DNA of 64,000 nucleotides, taken from Luteimicrobium sp049844995. GTDB taxonomy: Bacteria; Actinomycetota; Actinomycetes; Actinomycetales; Cellulomonadaceae. The translations under genes and the position numbers were made by a program. The stretch covers positions 62,001 through 126,000 of the forward strand of contig NZ_JBNCMC010000004.1 in NCBI RefSeq assembly GCF_049844995.1, written 5' to 3'. Below are positions 32,619 to 41,294 of this stretch, piece after piece. Under the pieces are notes generated by a model that did no database searches, was not told the DNA's origin, and was given only the letters and a program-made list of their open reading frames with translations. Numbering within the stretch: position 1 is the stretch's first letter; each line of letters begins with the position of its first letter.

Positions 32619-33545
32619 TCAGCCGCGGACGACGGTCACCGGGCAGGGCGCCGCCTCGAGCACCTGACGGCTCACCGACCCGAGCACGAGCCGCTCGAAG
32701 CCGCCGAGCCCCCGAGCGCCGACGACGAGCCGCTCGGCCCCGGCGGCCACGCCGAGGAGTCCCGGTGCGGGAGGGGCGTGCACGACGACGGGGCGCACCC
32801 GGTCCGCGGGGAGGTCCAGCCGCGCGTCGCGGACCGTCTCGGCGAGCCTGGTGTGCGCCCAGCGGTCGTAGTCGTCGACCGGGGGCACCCAGCCCCACGC
32901 CTCGGGCAGGGGCGAGATCGTCGTGATCTGCCAGCAGTACACCGGCTCGAGGACACCGCCCACGCGCTCGGCCGCGGCCGCCGCCTCGCGCAGCGCGGCG
33001 AGCGACACGTCCGAGCCGTCCACGCCGACGACGACGCGCGGCCCGTCGTCCGTCGTCCCGCCCGCCGGGGGCTCGGGCAGGGGCACGGGCGCGCCCTCGT
33101 GCGCGACGACGGTCACCGGGACGTGCGCGTGCTGCACCACCGAGCTCGAGACCGAGCCCAGCAGGAACCGCCCGAACCGGCCGAGCCCGCTGCGCCCGAC
33201 CACGAGCATCTCGGCGTCCGTCTCCGTGCCGAGCGCGAGGAGCACCTCCGCCGGCCACCCGTGCACCTGGCGGGCCGTCACGCGGTCCGGGTCGCCGACC
33301 ACGTGGCCCGCGTCCCGGCCCCGCTGCACCGCGGCGTCGAGGAGCGACCGGACGTAGGTCTGGCGGGCGGCGAAGAGCTCCTCGGCACCGTCGGGGTGCA
33401 CGCCCCGGGCGCCGTCGTCCCAGCTCTGCACCCACGCGTGGACCGCGACCAGCGTCGTGTCCCGCCGGGCCGCCTCGCGCAGGGCCCAGTCCAGTGCCCC
33501 GTCCGACTGGGCCGACCCGTCGACCCCGACCACCAGACCACCCAT
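32619..33545 (-). CDS. Tandem universal stress protein
   Basis: The protein has 308 residues with two UspA domains (about 1-145 and 160-308). Both keep the ATP-binding glycine motif: VVGRSGLGRFGRFLLGSVS and VVGARGLGGFERLVLGSVS, and the N-terminal VVGVDGS. It is expected to bind ATP and act in stress or hypoxia adaptation, as tandem Usp proteins do in mycobacteria and Micrococcales. It is 66 bases from the DUF4012 gene in the same direction and divergent from clpC. Confidence 0.93.
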   Translation of the reverse strand: MGGLVVGVDGSAQSDGALDWALREAARRDTTLVAVHAWVQSWDDGARGVHPDGAEELFAARQTYVRSLLDAAVQRGRDAGHVVGDPDRVTARQVHGWPAEVLLALGTETDAEMLVVGRSGLGRFGRFLLGSVSSSVVQHAHVPVTVVAHEGAPVPLPEPPAGGTTDDGPRVVVGVDGSDVSLAALREAAAAAERVGGVLEPVYCWQITTISPLPEAWGWVPPVDDYDRWAHTRLAETVRDARLDLPADRVRPVVVHAPPAPGLLGVAAGAERLVVGARGLGGFERLVLGSVSRQVLEAAPCPVTVVRG

Positions 33546-33670
33546 GACTCGCTCCGTCCGTCGGTCGGTTCCATCGTTCCCCAGGCCGCGTCGTCGTGCA
33601 GGACGACGCCGATCGTCACGCCAGGGGCGAACACGGGCAGATCCGCGGCGTGGCGGCGGTTGGACCCCAC

Positions 33671-33676
33671 TAGAGT
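33671..33676 (+). promoter_or_regulatory. -10-like box upstream of clpC
   Basis: TAGAGT lies 55 bases before the clpC start in the 185-base divergent gap shared with the universal stress gene. No clear -35 or ClgR palindrome could be confirmed by eye. Confidence 0.35.
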
Positions 33677-33730
33677 CGAAGCGGTCAGGCCTGTAGCGCG
33701 CAGGCACACGCCGCTCGTGAGGAGCAGCAC

Positions 33731-36298
33731 ATGTTCGAACGTTTCACCGACCGAGCCCGTCGGGTGGTCGTCCTCGCCCAAGAAGAGGCGCGGATGCTGA
33801 ACCACAACTACATCGGGACCGAGCACATCCTGCTCGGGCTCATCCACGAGGGAGAGGGCGTCGCCGCCAAGGCGCTGGAGTCGCTCGACATCTCCCTCGA
33901 CGGCGTGCGCGCCCAGGTCATCGAGATCATCGGCGAGGGCCAGCAGGCCCCGACGGGTCACATCCCGTTCACGCCGCGCGCCAAGAAGGTCCTCGAGCTC
34001 TCGCTGCGCGAGGCGCTGCAGCTCGGCCACAACTACATCGGCACCGAGCACATCCTGCTCGGCCTCATCCGCGAGGGTGAGGGCGTCGCCGCCCAGGTGC
34101 TCACCAAGATGGGCGCCGACCTCAACCGCGTGCGCCAGCAGGTCATCCAGCTCCTGTCCGGCTACCAGGGCAAGGAGCCCGCGACCGCCGGCGGCCCCGC
34201 CGAGGGCCAGCCGTCCGGCTCGGCCGTGCTCGACCAGTTCGGCCGCAACCTCACGCAGGCCGCACGCGACTCCAAGCTCGACCCGGTGATCGGGCGCGAG
34301 AAGGAGATCGAGCGGGTCATGCAGGTGCTGTCCCGCCGCACCAAGAACAACCCTGTCCTCATCGGCGAGCCCGGCGTCGGCAAGACGGCGATCGTCGAGG
34401 GCCTCGCCCAGGACATCGTGCGCGGCGACGTCCCGGAGACCCTGAAGGACAAGCAGCTCTACACGCTGGACCTCGGGGCCCTCGTGGCCGGCAGCCGCTA
34501 CCGCGGCGACTTCGAGGAGCGCCTGAAGAAGGTCCTCAAGGAGATCCGCACGCGCGGCGACATCATCCTGTTCATCGACGAGATCCACACCCTCGTGGGT
34601 GCCGGTGCCGCCGAGGGCGCGATCGACGCCGCCAGCATCCTCAAGCCGATGCTGGCCCGCGGCGAGCTGCAGACCATCGGCGCGACGACGCTCGACGAGT
34701 ACCGCAAGTACGTCGAGAAGGACCCGGCGCTGGAGCGCCGCTTCCAGCCGATCCAGGTCGCCGAGCCGTCGCTCGTGCACGCCATCGAGATCCTCCGTGG
34801 CCTGCGCGACCAGTACGAGGCGCACCACCGGGTGTCCATCACGGACGGCGCGCTCGTCGCGGCCGCCACGCTGGCCGACCGGTACATCAACGACCGCTAC
34901 CTCCCGGACAAGGCGATCGACCTCGTCGACGAGGCGGGCGCGCGCCTGCGCATCCGCCGCATGACGGCGCCGCCGGAGCTGCGTGACCTCGACGAGCAGA
35001 TCGCCGGGGCGCGCCGCGACAAGGAGTCGGCGATCGACGAGCAGGACTTCGAGAAGGCCGCGCGCCTGCGCGACACCGAGAAGCAGCTCACGCAGCAGCG
35101 CCAGGACAAGGAGAAGGCCTGGAAGTCGGGCGACCTCGACGTCATCGCCGAGGTCGACGAGGAGCTCATCGCCGAGGTGCTGGCCATGTCGACGGGCATC
35201 CCCGTCGTCCGGCTCACCGAGGAGGAGTCCAGCCGCCTGCTCCACATGGAGGACGAGCTGCACAAGCGGATCGTCGGCCAGGACATCGCCATCAAGGCGC
35301 TGTCGCAGGCCATCCGCCGCACGCGTGCCGGGCTCAAGGACCCGAAGCGCCCGGGTGGGTCGTTCATCTTCGCCGGCCCGACCGGCGTCGGGAAGACCGA
35401 GCTCGCCAAGGCGCTCGCCGAGTTCCTCTTCGGGGACGAGGACGCGCTCATCCAGCTCGACATGTCCGAGTTCTCGGAGAAGCACACGGTCTCGCGGCTG
35501 TTCGGCTCGCCCCCCGGCTACGTCGGGTACGACGAGGGCGGCCAGCTCACCGAGAAGGTCCGGCGCAAGCCGTTCTCGGTCGTGCTGTTCGACGAGGTCG
35601 AGAAGGCGCACCCGGACATCTTCAACTCGCTCCTGCAGATCCTCGAGGACGGTCGCCTGACCGACTCGCAGGGCCGCGTGGTCGACTTCAAGAACACCGT
35701 GATCATCATGACCACGAACCTCGGCACCCGTGACATCGCCAAGGGTCTCCAGACCGGCTTCAACACCGGCAACGACACCACGACGAGCTACGAGCGCATG
35801 AAGGCCAAGGTCAACGAGGAGCTCAAGACGCACTTCCGTCCCGAGTTCCTGAACCGCGTGGACGACACGATCGTCTTCCCGCAGCTCACGCAGTCGGAGA
35901 TCGTCGCCATCGTGGACCTCGAGGTCGCGAAGCTCGACCGGCGCCTGCACGACAAGGACATGGGCATCGAGCTCACGCCCGCGGCGAAGACCCTGCTCTC
36001 CGAGAAGGGCTACGACCCGGTGCTCGGCGCGCGGCCGCTGCGTCGCGCGATCCAGCGGGAGATCGAGGACGCGCTGTCCGAGAAGATCCTGTTCGGCGAG
36101 CTCACGTCCGGCCAGGTCGTCCTGGTCGACGCGGTCGGCGAGGGGATCCTCGGGGAGTTCACGTTCCGTGGCGTCCCGAAGGCCGAGCACGAGCGTGGCC
36201 CGGTGTCGGTGGGCGCGAGCGCAGCGCTCGACGCGCCGACCGGGGTCCATCCGCGCGACCTCCCGCCCACGGGCACGCTGAGCGCGACCGCGGACTGA
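33731..36298 (+). CDS. clpC: ClpC ATP-dependent Clp protease unfoldase
   Basis: The protein has 855 residues. This HSP100 AAA+ unfoldase feeds proteins to ClpP. Two Clp-N repeats (about 1-145) precede AAA-1 with Walker A GEPGVGKTAIVEG (near 212) and Walker B ILFIDEIHTL (near 278). A UVR-type coiled coil lies at about 418-453 (RRDKESAIDEQDFEKAARLRD). AAA-2 has Walker A GPTGVGKTELAKA (near 548), and the C-terminal sensor-2 region is GARPLRRAIQREIEDALSEKIL. A ClpP-docking loop LGF-type sequence lies in the second AAA domain. GAGGAG precedes the ATG. It is generally essential and ClgR-controlled in actinobacteria. Confidence 0.97.
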   Translation: MFERFTDRARRVVVLAQEEARMLNHNYIGTEHILLGLIHEGEGVAAKALESLDISLDGVRAQVIEIIGEGQQAPTGHIPFTPRAKKVLELSLREALQLGHNYIGTEHILLGLIREGEGVAAQVLTKMGADLNRVRQQVIQLLSGYQGKEPATAGGPAEGQPSGSAVLDQFGRNLTQAARDSKLDPVIGREKEIERVMQVLSRRTKNNPVLIGEPGVGKTAIVEGLAQDIVRGDVPETLKDKQLYTLDLGALVAGSRYRGDFEERLKKVLKEIRTRGDIILFIDEIHTLVGAGAAEGAIDAASILKPMLARGELQTIGATTLDEYRKYVEKDPALERRFQPIQVAEPSLVHAIEILRGLRDQYEAHHRVSITDGALVAAATLADRYINDRYLPDKAIDLVDEAGARLRIRRMTAPPELRDLDEQIAGARRDKESAIDEQDFEKAARLRDTEKQLTQQRQDKEKAWKSGDLDVIAEVDEELIAEVLAMSTGIPVVRLTEEESSRLLHMEDELHKRIVGQDIAIKALSQAIRRTRAGLKDPKRPGGSFIFAGPTGVGKTELAKALAEFLFGDEDALIQLDMSEFSEKHTVSRLFGSPPGYVGYDEGGQLTEKVRRKPFSVVLFDEVEKAHPDIFNSLLQILEDGRLTDSQGRVVDFKNTVIIMTTNLGTRDIAKGLQTGFNTGNDTTTSYERMKAKVNEELKTHFRPEFLNRVDDTIVFPQLTQSEIVAIVDLEVAKLDRRLHDKDMGIELTPAAKTLLSEKGYDPVLGARPLRRAIQREIEDALSEKILFGELTSGQVVLVDAVGEGILGEFTFRGVPKAEHERGPVSVGASAALDAPTGVHPRDLPPTGTLSATAD

Positions 36299-36344
36299 CG
36301 CGCCGTCGTCGGGCGCACTGCCGCCCGGCGCAGGCCTGGCAACG

Positions 36345-36386
36345 AGGGCCCCGGCCCCGCCTCCTCGGAGGTGGGACCGGGGCCCT
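36345..36386. terminator. Hairpin terminator after clpC
   Basis: The arms AGGGCCCCGG-CCC and GGG-CCGGGGCCCT, with an inner CCTC/GAGG stem, form a 42-base hairpin 47 bases after the clpC stop. The outer arm is the same AGGGCCCCGG sequence as the dtd terminator. Confidence 0.75.
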
Positions 36387-36409
36387 TCGCGCGTTCCGCC
36401 CTCGAGCGC

Positions 36410-36451
36410 TGTCAGAACGTGGTGAGGCCCGAGGCTCACGAGCTTCTGACA
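36410..36451. repeat. 42-base palindromic repeat, copy C
   Basis: It begins TGTCAGAACGTGG and ends AGCTTCTGACA. The outer arms TGTCAGAA and TTCTGACA are perfectly complementary, and the element is the same length as copies A and B. It lies between the clpC terminator and the next operon. Confidence 0.7.
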
Positions 36452-36506
36452 GGTCCGGGGAGGGCGGCCAAGATGACAGGCATGTCACGATCTGGTCACC
36501 ACCGCG

Positions 36507-36521
36507 TGAAAGCACTTTTCA
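36507..36521. promoter_or_regulatory. Candidate MurR/RpiR operator
   Basis: The palindrome TGAAAGCACTTTTCA has 5-base arms TGAAA and TTTCA around five bases. It lies about 90 bases before the first gene of the amino-sugar operon. A-rich/T-rich spaced palindromes are usual for RpiR-family regulators, and this operon ends in one. A second short repeat TGACA-GGCA-TGTCA is at 36474-36487. Confidence 0.45.
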
Positions 36522-36609
36522 TCGCGGGGTCAATGTATGAGAGTTACTCCCAGACGCGGAGGGGGCGTCCCAGCAACGAGGCTGAACACGACACGGACGA
36601 GGAGCTCTC

Positions 36610-37905
36610 ATGAGGAGATCGAAGTTCTACCCGCTCGCCGCCGCGGCGACGGTCCTGACGCTCACGCTCGCCGCCTGCTCGGGCGGCTCGGACGACGACT
36701 CGGGCTCGGGCTCGGGCAAGGGCAAGACGCTCGACGTCTGGATCATGAAGGGCACCAACCCGGACTCCGAGCCGTTCTTCGCGGACGTCGCCAAGGCGTT
36801 CAAGGAGGAGACGGGCGCGACCCTCAAGGTCGAGTACGTCGAGTGGGCCGACGCCCACGACCGGTTCGTCACCGCGATCGCCGGCGGCACCACCCCGGAC
36901 GTCGCCGAGACGGGCACCACCTGGACGCCCGAGTTCGCGGACGCCGGCGCGCTCGCCCCGCTCGACGACTACGTGAAGAAGGACGGACTGGGCGACGACC
37001 TCGTCAAGGGCCTCGTCGACGCGGGCACGTACAACGACAAGCTCTACGGCATGCCCTGGTACGCGGGCGTGCGCTCGCTGGTCTACCGCAGCGACCTGTT
37101 CGACAAGCTCGGCCTCAAGGCGCCGACCACCTGGGCGGAGCTGCAGGCCGACGCGCAGGCGATCAAGAAGGCGAACCCGAAGATGTCGGGCGTCGCGGTC
37201 CCGGGCGACGCCGAGTTCACGGTGTACCCGTGGGTCTGGGGTGCGGGGGGCCAGGTCGCCACGCAGTCGGGCGGCCAGTGGACGTCCGGCCTCGACAGCG
37301 CCGAGGCGCGCAAGGGCATCTCGTTCTGGACCGGCCTGGCGACGCAGGACAAGCTGTCGTCCGCGGGCGCGACCACGTGGAAGGAGACCGACGTCCTCGA
37401 CGCGTTCGCGAACGGCGACGTCGGCATGGCGGTCATGGGCTCGTGGACCCCGGCGGCCATCACCGAGAAGAACCCGGAGATGAAGGGCAAGTTCGCGGCC
37501 GTGCCCATCCCGGGCGAGACCGGCGGGATCGCGCCGTCCGTGCTCGGCGGCTCGCACCTGAGCATGTTCAACACGGCCAAGGACAAGGACCTGGCCTGGG
37601 ACTTCATCAAGCTCATGACGACCGGCAAGTTCGCGCAGCAGTGGGCCGACCAGTCGGGCTACTTCCCGGGCCAGACGTCGCTGCTCGACAAGGCGACGAA
37701 GAGCACGGACCCGCTCGTCGCGCCGTTCGCGAAGCAGTTCGTCGACGGCGGCGCGTCCGTCCCCGTCTCGCCGAACTTCGGCGCCGTCCAGGCGAAGAAG
37801 ACGACGAGCGTCATGATGCAGGCGATCCTGTCCGGCAAGGAGAGCGTCGACGACGCGACCACCGCGGCCGCGCAGGAGATGACCTCGCTGCTCAACGGGA
37901 AGTGA
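36610..37905 (+). CDS. Sugar ABC transporter substrate-binding lipoprotein
   Basis: The protein has 431 residues. The lipoprotein signal ends in LTLAAC (lipobox), then GGSDDDSGSGSG. It is an extracellular solute-binding protein of the maltose/oligosaccharide cluster (TLDVWIMKGTNPDSEPFFADVAKAFKEETG, TPDVAETGTTWTPEFADAGAL, YGMPWYAGVRSLVYRSDLF). It captures the sugar outside the membrane for the two permeases encoded next. Given the operon, the ligand is probably a GlcNAc/MurNAc sugar or disaccharide, similar to NgcE-type systems. GAGGAG precedes the ATG. Confidence 0.92.
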   Translation: MRRSKFYPLAAAATVLTLTLAACSGGSDDDSGSGSGKGKTLDVWIMKGTNPDSEPFFADVAKAFKEETGATLKVEYVEWADAHDRFVTAIAGGTTPDVAETGTTWTPEFADAGALAPLDDYVKKDGLGDDLVKGLVDAGTYNDKLYGMPWYAGVRSLVYRSDLFDKLGLKAPTTWAELQADAQAIKKANPKMSGVAVPGDAEFTVYPWVWGAGGQVATQSGGQWTSGLDSAEARKGISFWTGLATQDKLSSAGATTWKETDVLDAFANGDVGMAVMGSWTPAAITEKNPEMKGKFAAVPIPGETGGIAPSVLGGSHLSMFNTAKDKDLAWDFIKLMTTGKFAQQWADQSGYFPGQTSLLDKATKSTDPLVAPFAKQFVDGGASVPVSPNFGAVQAKKTTSVMMQAILSGKESVDDATTAAAQEMTSLLNGK

Positions 37906-37909
37906 CCCG

Positions 37910-38893
37910 GTGGCGGTGACGTACCCGACCCCGGCCGGGGCGGCCTCCTCGCAGGCCGCCCCGGACGGGGGGCCGCAGGCGGCCCGCGGCCCGAGCCGTC
38001 GCGGGATCGCGCGGATCCGGCCCTGGCTGCTGCTGGCGCCGGCCCTGGTGATCCTCGGCGTGCTCCTGCTGTGGCCGCTGGTCCGGGTGGCGATGTTCTC
38101 GCTGCAGGACTACGGCCTGCGCGAGATCGTCTCGGGGAGCACGAACTGGATCGGGTTCGCGAACTTCAGTGAGATCCTCACCTCGCACGACCTGTGGGCC
38201 GTCGTCCTGCCCAACACGGTGGGCTTCGCGGTCCTGTCCGTCACGGGGACCGTCGTCTTCGGGACGCTCGTGGCGCTGCTCCTGCAGTCGCTCGGACCGC
38301 GCACCCGCGGGTTCGTCACGGGCGCCATCATGGCCGCGTGGGCGATGCCCGCGGTCACGGGCACGTACGTGTGGGTGTGGATCTTCGACGCGGACCACGG
38401 CGTCGTCAACCAGGTGCTCACGTCGCTCGGGCTGATCGACCAGCCGGTCAACTGGTTCACGGACCGGTGGTCGTTCTACGGGATCGTCCTGCTCAACGTC
38501 ATCCACCACGGGTTCCCGTTCGTCGCGGTCACCGTGCTCGCTGGCCTGCTGGGGGTGCCGCGCGAGATCCACGAGGCCGCGGAGGTCGACGGCGCGGGCG
38601 CGTTCCGCCGCTTCTTCCAGATCACGTTCCCGCAGCTGCGCCAGGTGTTCGCGGTCGTGATCATCCTGTCGACGATCTGGGACTTCAAGGTCTTCGCGCA
38701 GGTGTATCTCATGCCGGGCGGAGCGGGCTCGAACCGGGACGTCCTCAACCTGGGCGTGTGGTCGTACGTCGAGTCGTTCGGCCAGAACCGGTACGGCTTC
38801 GGGTCCGCGATCGCCGTCCTGCTCACGCTGCTGCTGCTCGTCATCACCGCGGTGTACGTGCGGACGATCCTGCGAGAGGAGAAGGACCTGTGA
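37910..38893 (+). CDS. Sugar ABC transporter permease (MalF-type)
   Basis: The protein has 327 residues with six main transmembrane segments, the first LLLAPALVILGVLLLWPLV. The EAA loop is EIHEAAEVDGAGAFRRFFQITFPQLRQVF, which docks the ATPase. GTG 37910 lies 4 bases after the binding-protein stop; a GTG at 37916 is also possible. It pairs with the following permease. No ATPase gene is in the operon. Confidence 0.92.
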   Translation: MAVTYPTPAGAASSQAAPDGGPQAARGPSRRGIARIRPWLLLAPALVILGVLLLWPLVRVAMFSLQDYGLREIVSGSTNWIGFANFSEILTSHDLWAVVLPNTVGFAVLSVTGTVVFGTLVALLLQSLGPRTRGFVTGAIMAAWAMPAVTGTYVWVWIFDADHGVVNQVLTSLGLIDQPVNWFTDRWSFYGIVLLNVIHHGFPFVAVTVLAGLLGVPREIHEAAEVDGAGAFRRFFQITFPQLRQVFAVVIILSTIWDFKVFAQVYLMPGGAGSNRDVLNLGVWSYVESFGQNRYGFGSAIAVLLTLLLLVITAVYVRTILREEKDL

Positions 38894-39720
38894 GGCGGTC
38901 CTCGGCCTCCGTGAAGGCTGTCAAGGCGGTCCTCGTCGTCCTGCTGCTCGTCTTCACGCTCTTCCCGACGTACTGGATGCTCGTCAGCGCGTTCGACGGC
39001 CGCGCCGGGCAGGGCGGCGCGACCCTGCTGCCGCGCGAGCTCACCCTCCACAACTTCTCGTACGTCCTGACGGACGGCGGGTTCGGCACGTTCCTGCGCA
39101 ACTCCGTCGTGGTGGCGCTCGCGACCGTCGTGGTGTCCGGCGTCGTGGCGCTGCTCGCGTCGGTCGCGGTCGCGCGGTTCCGGTTCAGGTTCCGCACGCA
39201 GATGCTCATGCTGATCCTCGTCGTGCAGATGGTGCCGCTCGAGGCGCTCGTGATCCCGCTCTTCGTGCAGATCCGCGACCTCAAGCTCCTCGGCACGCTC
39301 ACAGGCCTCGTGATCGTCTACGTGTCGCTCGCGCTGCCGTTCGGGATCTGGATGCTGCGCGGGTTCGTGGCGGCGGTGCCCGTCGAGCTCGAGGAGGCCG
39401 CGTACCTGGACGGCGCGAGCTGGTCCCGGATGTTCCGCTCGGTGCTGCTGCCGCTCGTGGCGCCAGGGCTCGTCGCGACCAGCATCTTCAGCTTCATCAC
39501 CGCCTGGAACGAGTTCATCTTCGCCATGACCCTGCTGGGCGGCGAGGCCGACAAGTACACCGTGGCGATCGGACTCAAGTCGTTCTTCCAGCAGAACTCG
39601 AACGACTGGGGCTCCATCATGGCGGGCTCCACGATCATCACCGTGCCCGTCATGATCTTCTTCATCCTGGTCCAGAAGCGGCTGTCCGCGGGGCTCGTCG
39701 CCGGGGCGGTCAAGGGATGA
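38890..39720 (+). CDS. Sugar ABC transporter permease (MalG-type)
   Basis: The protein has 276 residues, starting at a GTG that overlaps the previous stop by 4 bases. It has six transmembrane segments and the EAA motif ELEEAAYLDGASWSRMFRSVLLPLVAPG. The ending FFILVQKRLSAGLVAGAVKG is typical of the CUT1 family. It overlaps the nagZ start by 4 bases, showing tight coupling of import to hydrolysis. Confidence 0.93.
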   Translation: MRRSSASVKAVKAVLVVLLLVFTLFPTYWMLVSAFDGRAGQGGATLLPRELTLHNFSYVLTDGGFGTFLRNSVVVALATVVVSGVVALLASVAVARFRFRFRTQMLMLILVVQMVPLEALVIPLFVQIRDLKLLGTLTGLVIVYVSLALPFGIWMLRGFVAAVPVELEEAAYLDGASWSRMFRSVLLPLVAPGLVATSIFSFITAWNEFIFAMTLLGGEADKYTVAIGLKSFFQQNSNDWGSIMAGSTIITVPVMIFFILVQKRLSAGLVAGAVKG

Positions 39721-41294
39721 GCGTGCACGGCGGCGGCCCGGACCGCGAGCTCGACCGGCTCGCGGCGAGCGTGCTGCTGCCCGGCTTCCTGGGCCGGACG
39801 GTCCCGGGATGGCTGGCGCGCGCGCTCGACGACGGCCTGGCCGGCGTCGTGCTGTTCGCGCAGAACCTCGACCCGGACGACCGGGCCCAGCCGGCCCGGC
39901 TGACGGCCGCCCTGCGCGAGCACGCCGGGGCGCCGGTCGTCGCGGTCGACGAGGAGGGCGGGGTCGTGACCCGGCTCGAGTCGGCCCACGGCTCGACGCT
40001 GCCCTCGCCCGCGCAGCTCGGCCTCGTCGACGACGTGGCGCTCACCGAGGCCGTCGGGCGTGCGCTGGGCGAGCGCGTCCGGGCGGCGGGCGTCACGCTC
40101 GTCCTGGCCCCGGACGCGGACGTCGCGTCCGACCCGCGCAACCCCGTGATAGGCCCGCGCGCGTTCGGCTCGGACCCGGGGCTCGTGGCGCGGCACGTCG
40201 CGGCGGCCGTCCGCGGGATCCAGGCGGCCGGCGTCGCCGCGTGCGCGAAGCACTGGCCCGGCCACGGCGCGACCTCGGTCGACTCGCACGTCGACCTGCC
40301 CATGGTCCCGCGCGCCGTGCTCGACGCCGGCCACGACCTCCCGTTCCGTGCAGCGGTCCAGGCCGGGGTCGCGGCCGTCATGACGGCGCACGTCGTCGTG
40401 CCCGAGGCCGGTCCGGCGCCCGCGACGGTGAACGCCACCCTGATCGGCGAGCTGCGCGCGCTCGGCTTCGACGGGCCGGTCGTGACCGACGCGATCGACA
40501 TGGCCGCCATCCGCGCCACCTACGGCACGCCCGCCGGTGCCGTCGCCGCGTTGCGGGCCGGCGTCGACCTCGTCTGCCTGGGAAATCCGGGCTTCGCCGC
40601 CGGGGGCTCTCCCGGCGACGGCTCTGCCGGGACCGACGACGAAGCGCTCTACCTGGCGGTACACAGCGCCGTCGTCGATGCTGTCCGGGAGGGCAACCTC
40701 GACCGCGACCGGCTGGAGCAGGCGTCGCTGCGTGTCGCGACACTGCGCGTCTCCGGAAACGGCGGCCCGACGGCGGCGGGGGCTGCGACGCCCGCCGTCG
40801 CCGGGCCGGTAGCCCGCGCCCTGGACCTCGACGACGCCGTCGCGCGCGTCGCCGGCGCGGTCCTCGCCCGCTCGGGGTCGTCGGCGCCCGCGCCCTTCGG
40901 CTCCGTGCGCGACGCGCGGGCCGCCGCCACCGCGGCCGTGGCGTCGCGCGCGCACCCCGTCGTCCCCGCGCTCGAGCAGCACGTGACGCCGGGGGCGACC
41001 GGCGTTGCCGTCGTCGTGGACCGGCTCTCCGACCGCAGGCAGCGGGCCGCGGTGCAGTGGCTGCGCGAGCAGGGTCGTCTGGCGCTCGTCGTCGACGTCG
41101 GGGCGCCCGAGGCGCACGTGCCCGGCTCCGTCGTGCGCGCGGGCGTGCCGCGCGTCCCGCTGGGCGCCGACTCGCGGTTCTCGGTGCGCGTCCTCGACCG
41201 GGTGCTCGCGGGGCTCGGCGCCGACTCGGTGGTCGACAGCCGCGCGACGCCCGCAGCTGCCGGCCGCGCCTCCGCCCCGGGGGCGCTGCGATGA
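39717..41294 (+). CDS. nagZ: Glycoside hydrolase family 3 beta-N-acetylglucosaminidase
   Basis: The protein has 525 residues. It removes GlcNAc from muropeptide or chitin-like sugars. The GH3 NagZ loop is present as KHWPGHGATSVDSHVDLP (near 178), carrying the Asp-His acid/base dyad, with nucleophile Asp in VVTDAIDMAAI (near 257). There is no signal peptide, so it acts in the cytosol, unlike Bacillus NagZ. Beyond residue 330 a second alpha/beta domain, not in E. coli NagZ, matches two-domain Gram-positive members. It overlaps both neighbours by 4 bases. Confidence 0.9.
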   Translation: MSVHGGGPDRELDRLAASVLLPGFLGRTVPGWLARALDDGLAGVVLFAQNLDPDDRAQPARLTAALREHAGAPVVAVDEEGGVVTRLESAHGSTLPSPAQLGLVDDVALTEAVGRALGERVRAAGVTLVLAPDADVASDPRNPVIGPRAFGSDPGLVARHVAAAVRGIQAAGVAACAKHWPGHGATSVDSHVDLPMVPRAVLDAGHDLPFRAAVQAGVAAVMTAHVVVPEAGPAPATVNATLIGELRALGFDGPVVTDAIDMAAIRATYGTPAGAVAALRAGVDLVCLGNPGFAAGGSPGDGSAGTDDEALYLAVHSAVVDAVREGNLDRDRLEQASLRVATLRVSGNGGPTAAGAATPAVAGPVARALDLDDAVARVAGAVLARSGSSAPAPFGSVRDARAAATAAVASRAHPVVPALEQHVTPGATGVAVVVDRLSDRRQRAAVQWLREQGRLALVVDVGAPEAHVPGSVVRAGVPRVPLGADSRFSVRVLDRVLAGLGADSVVDSRATPAAAGRASAPGALR

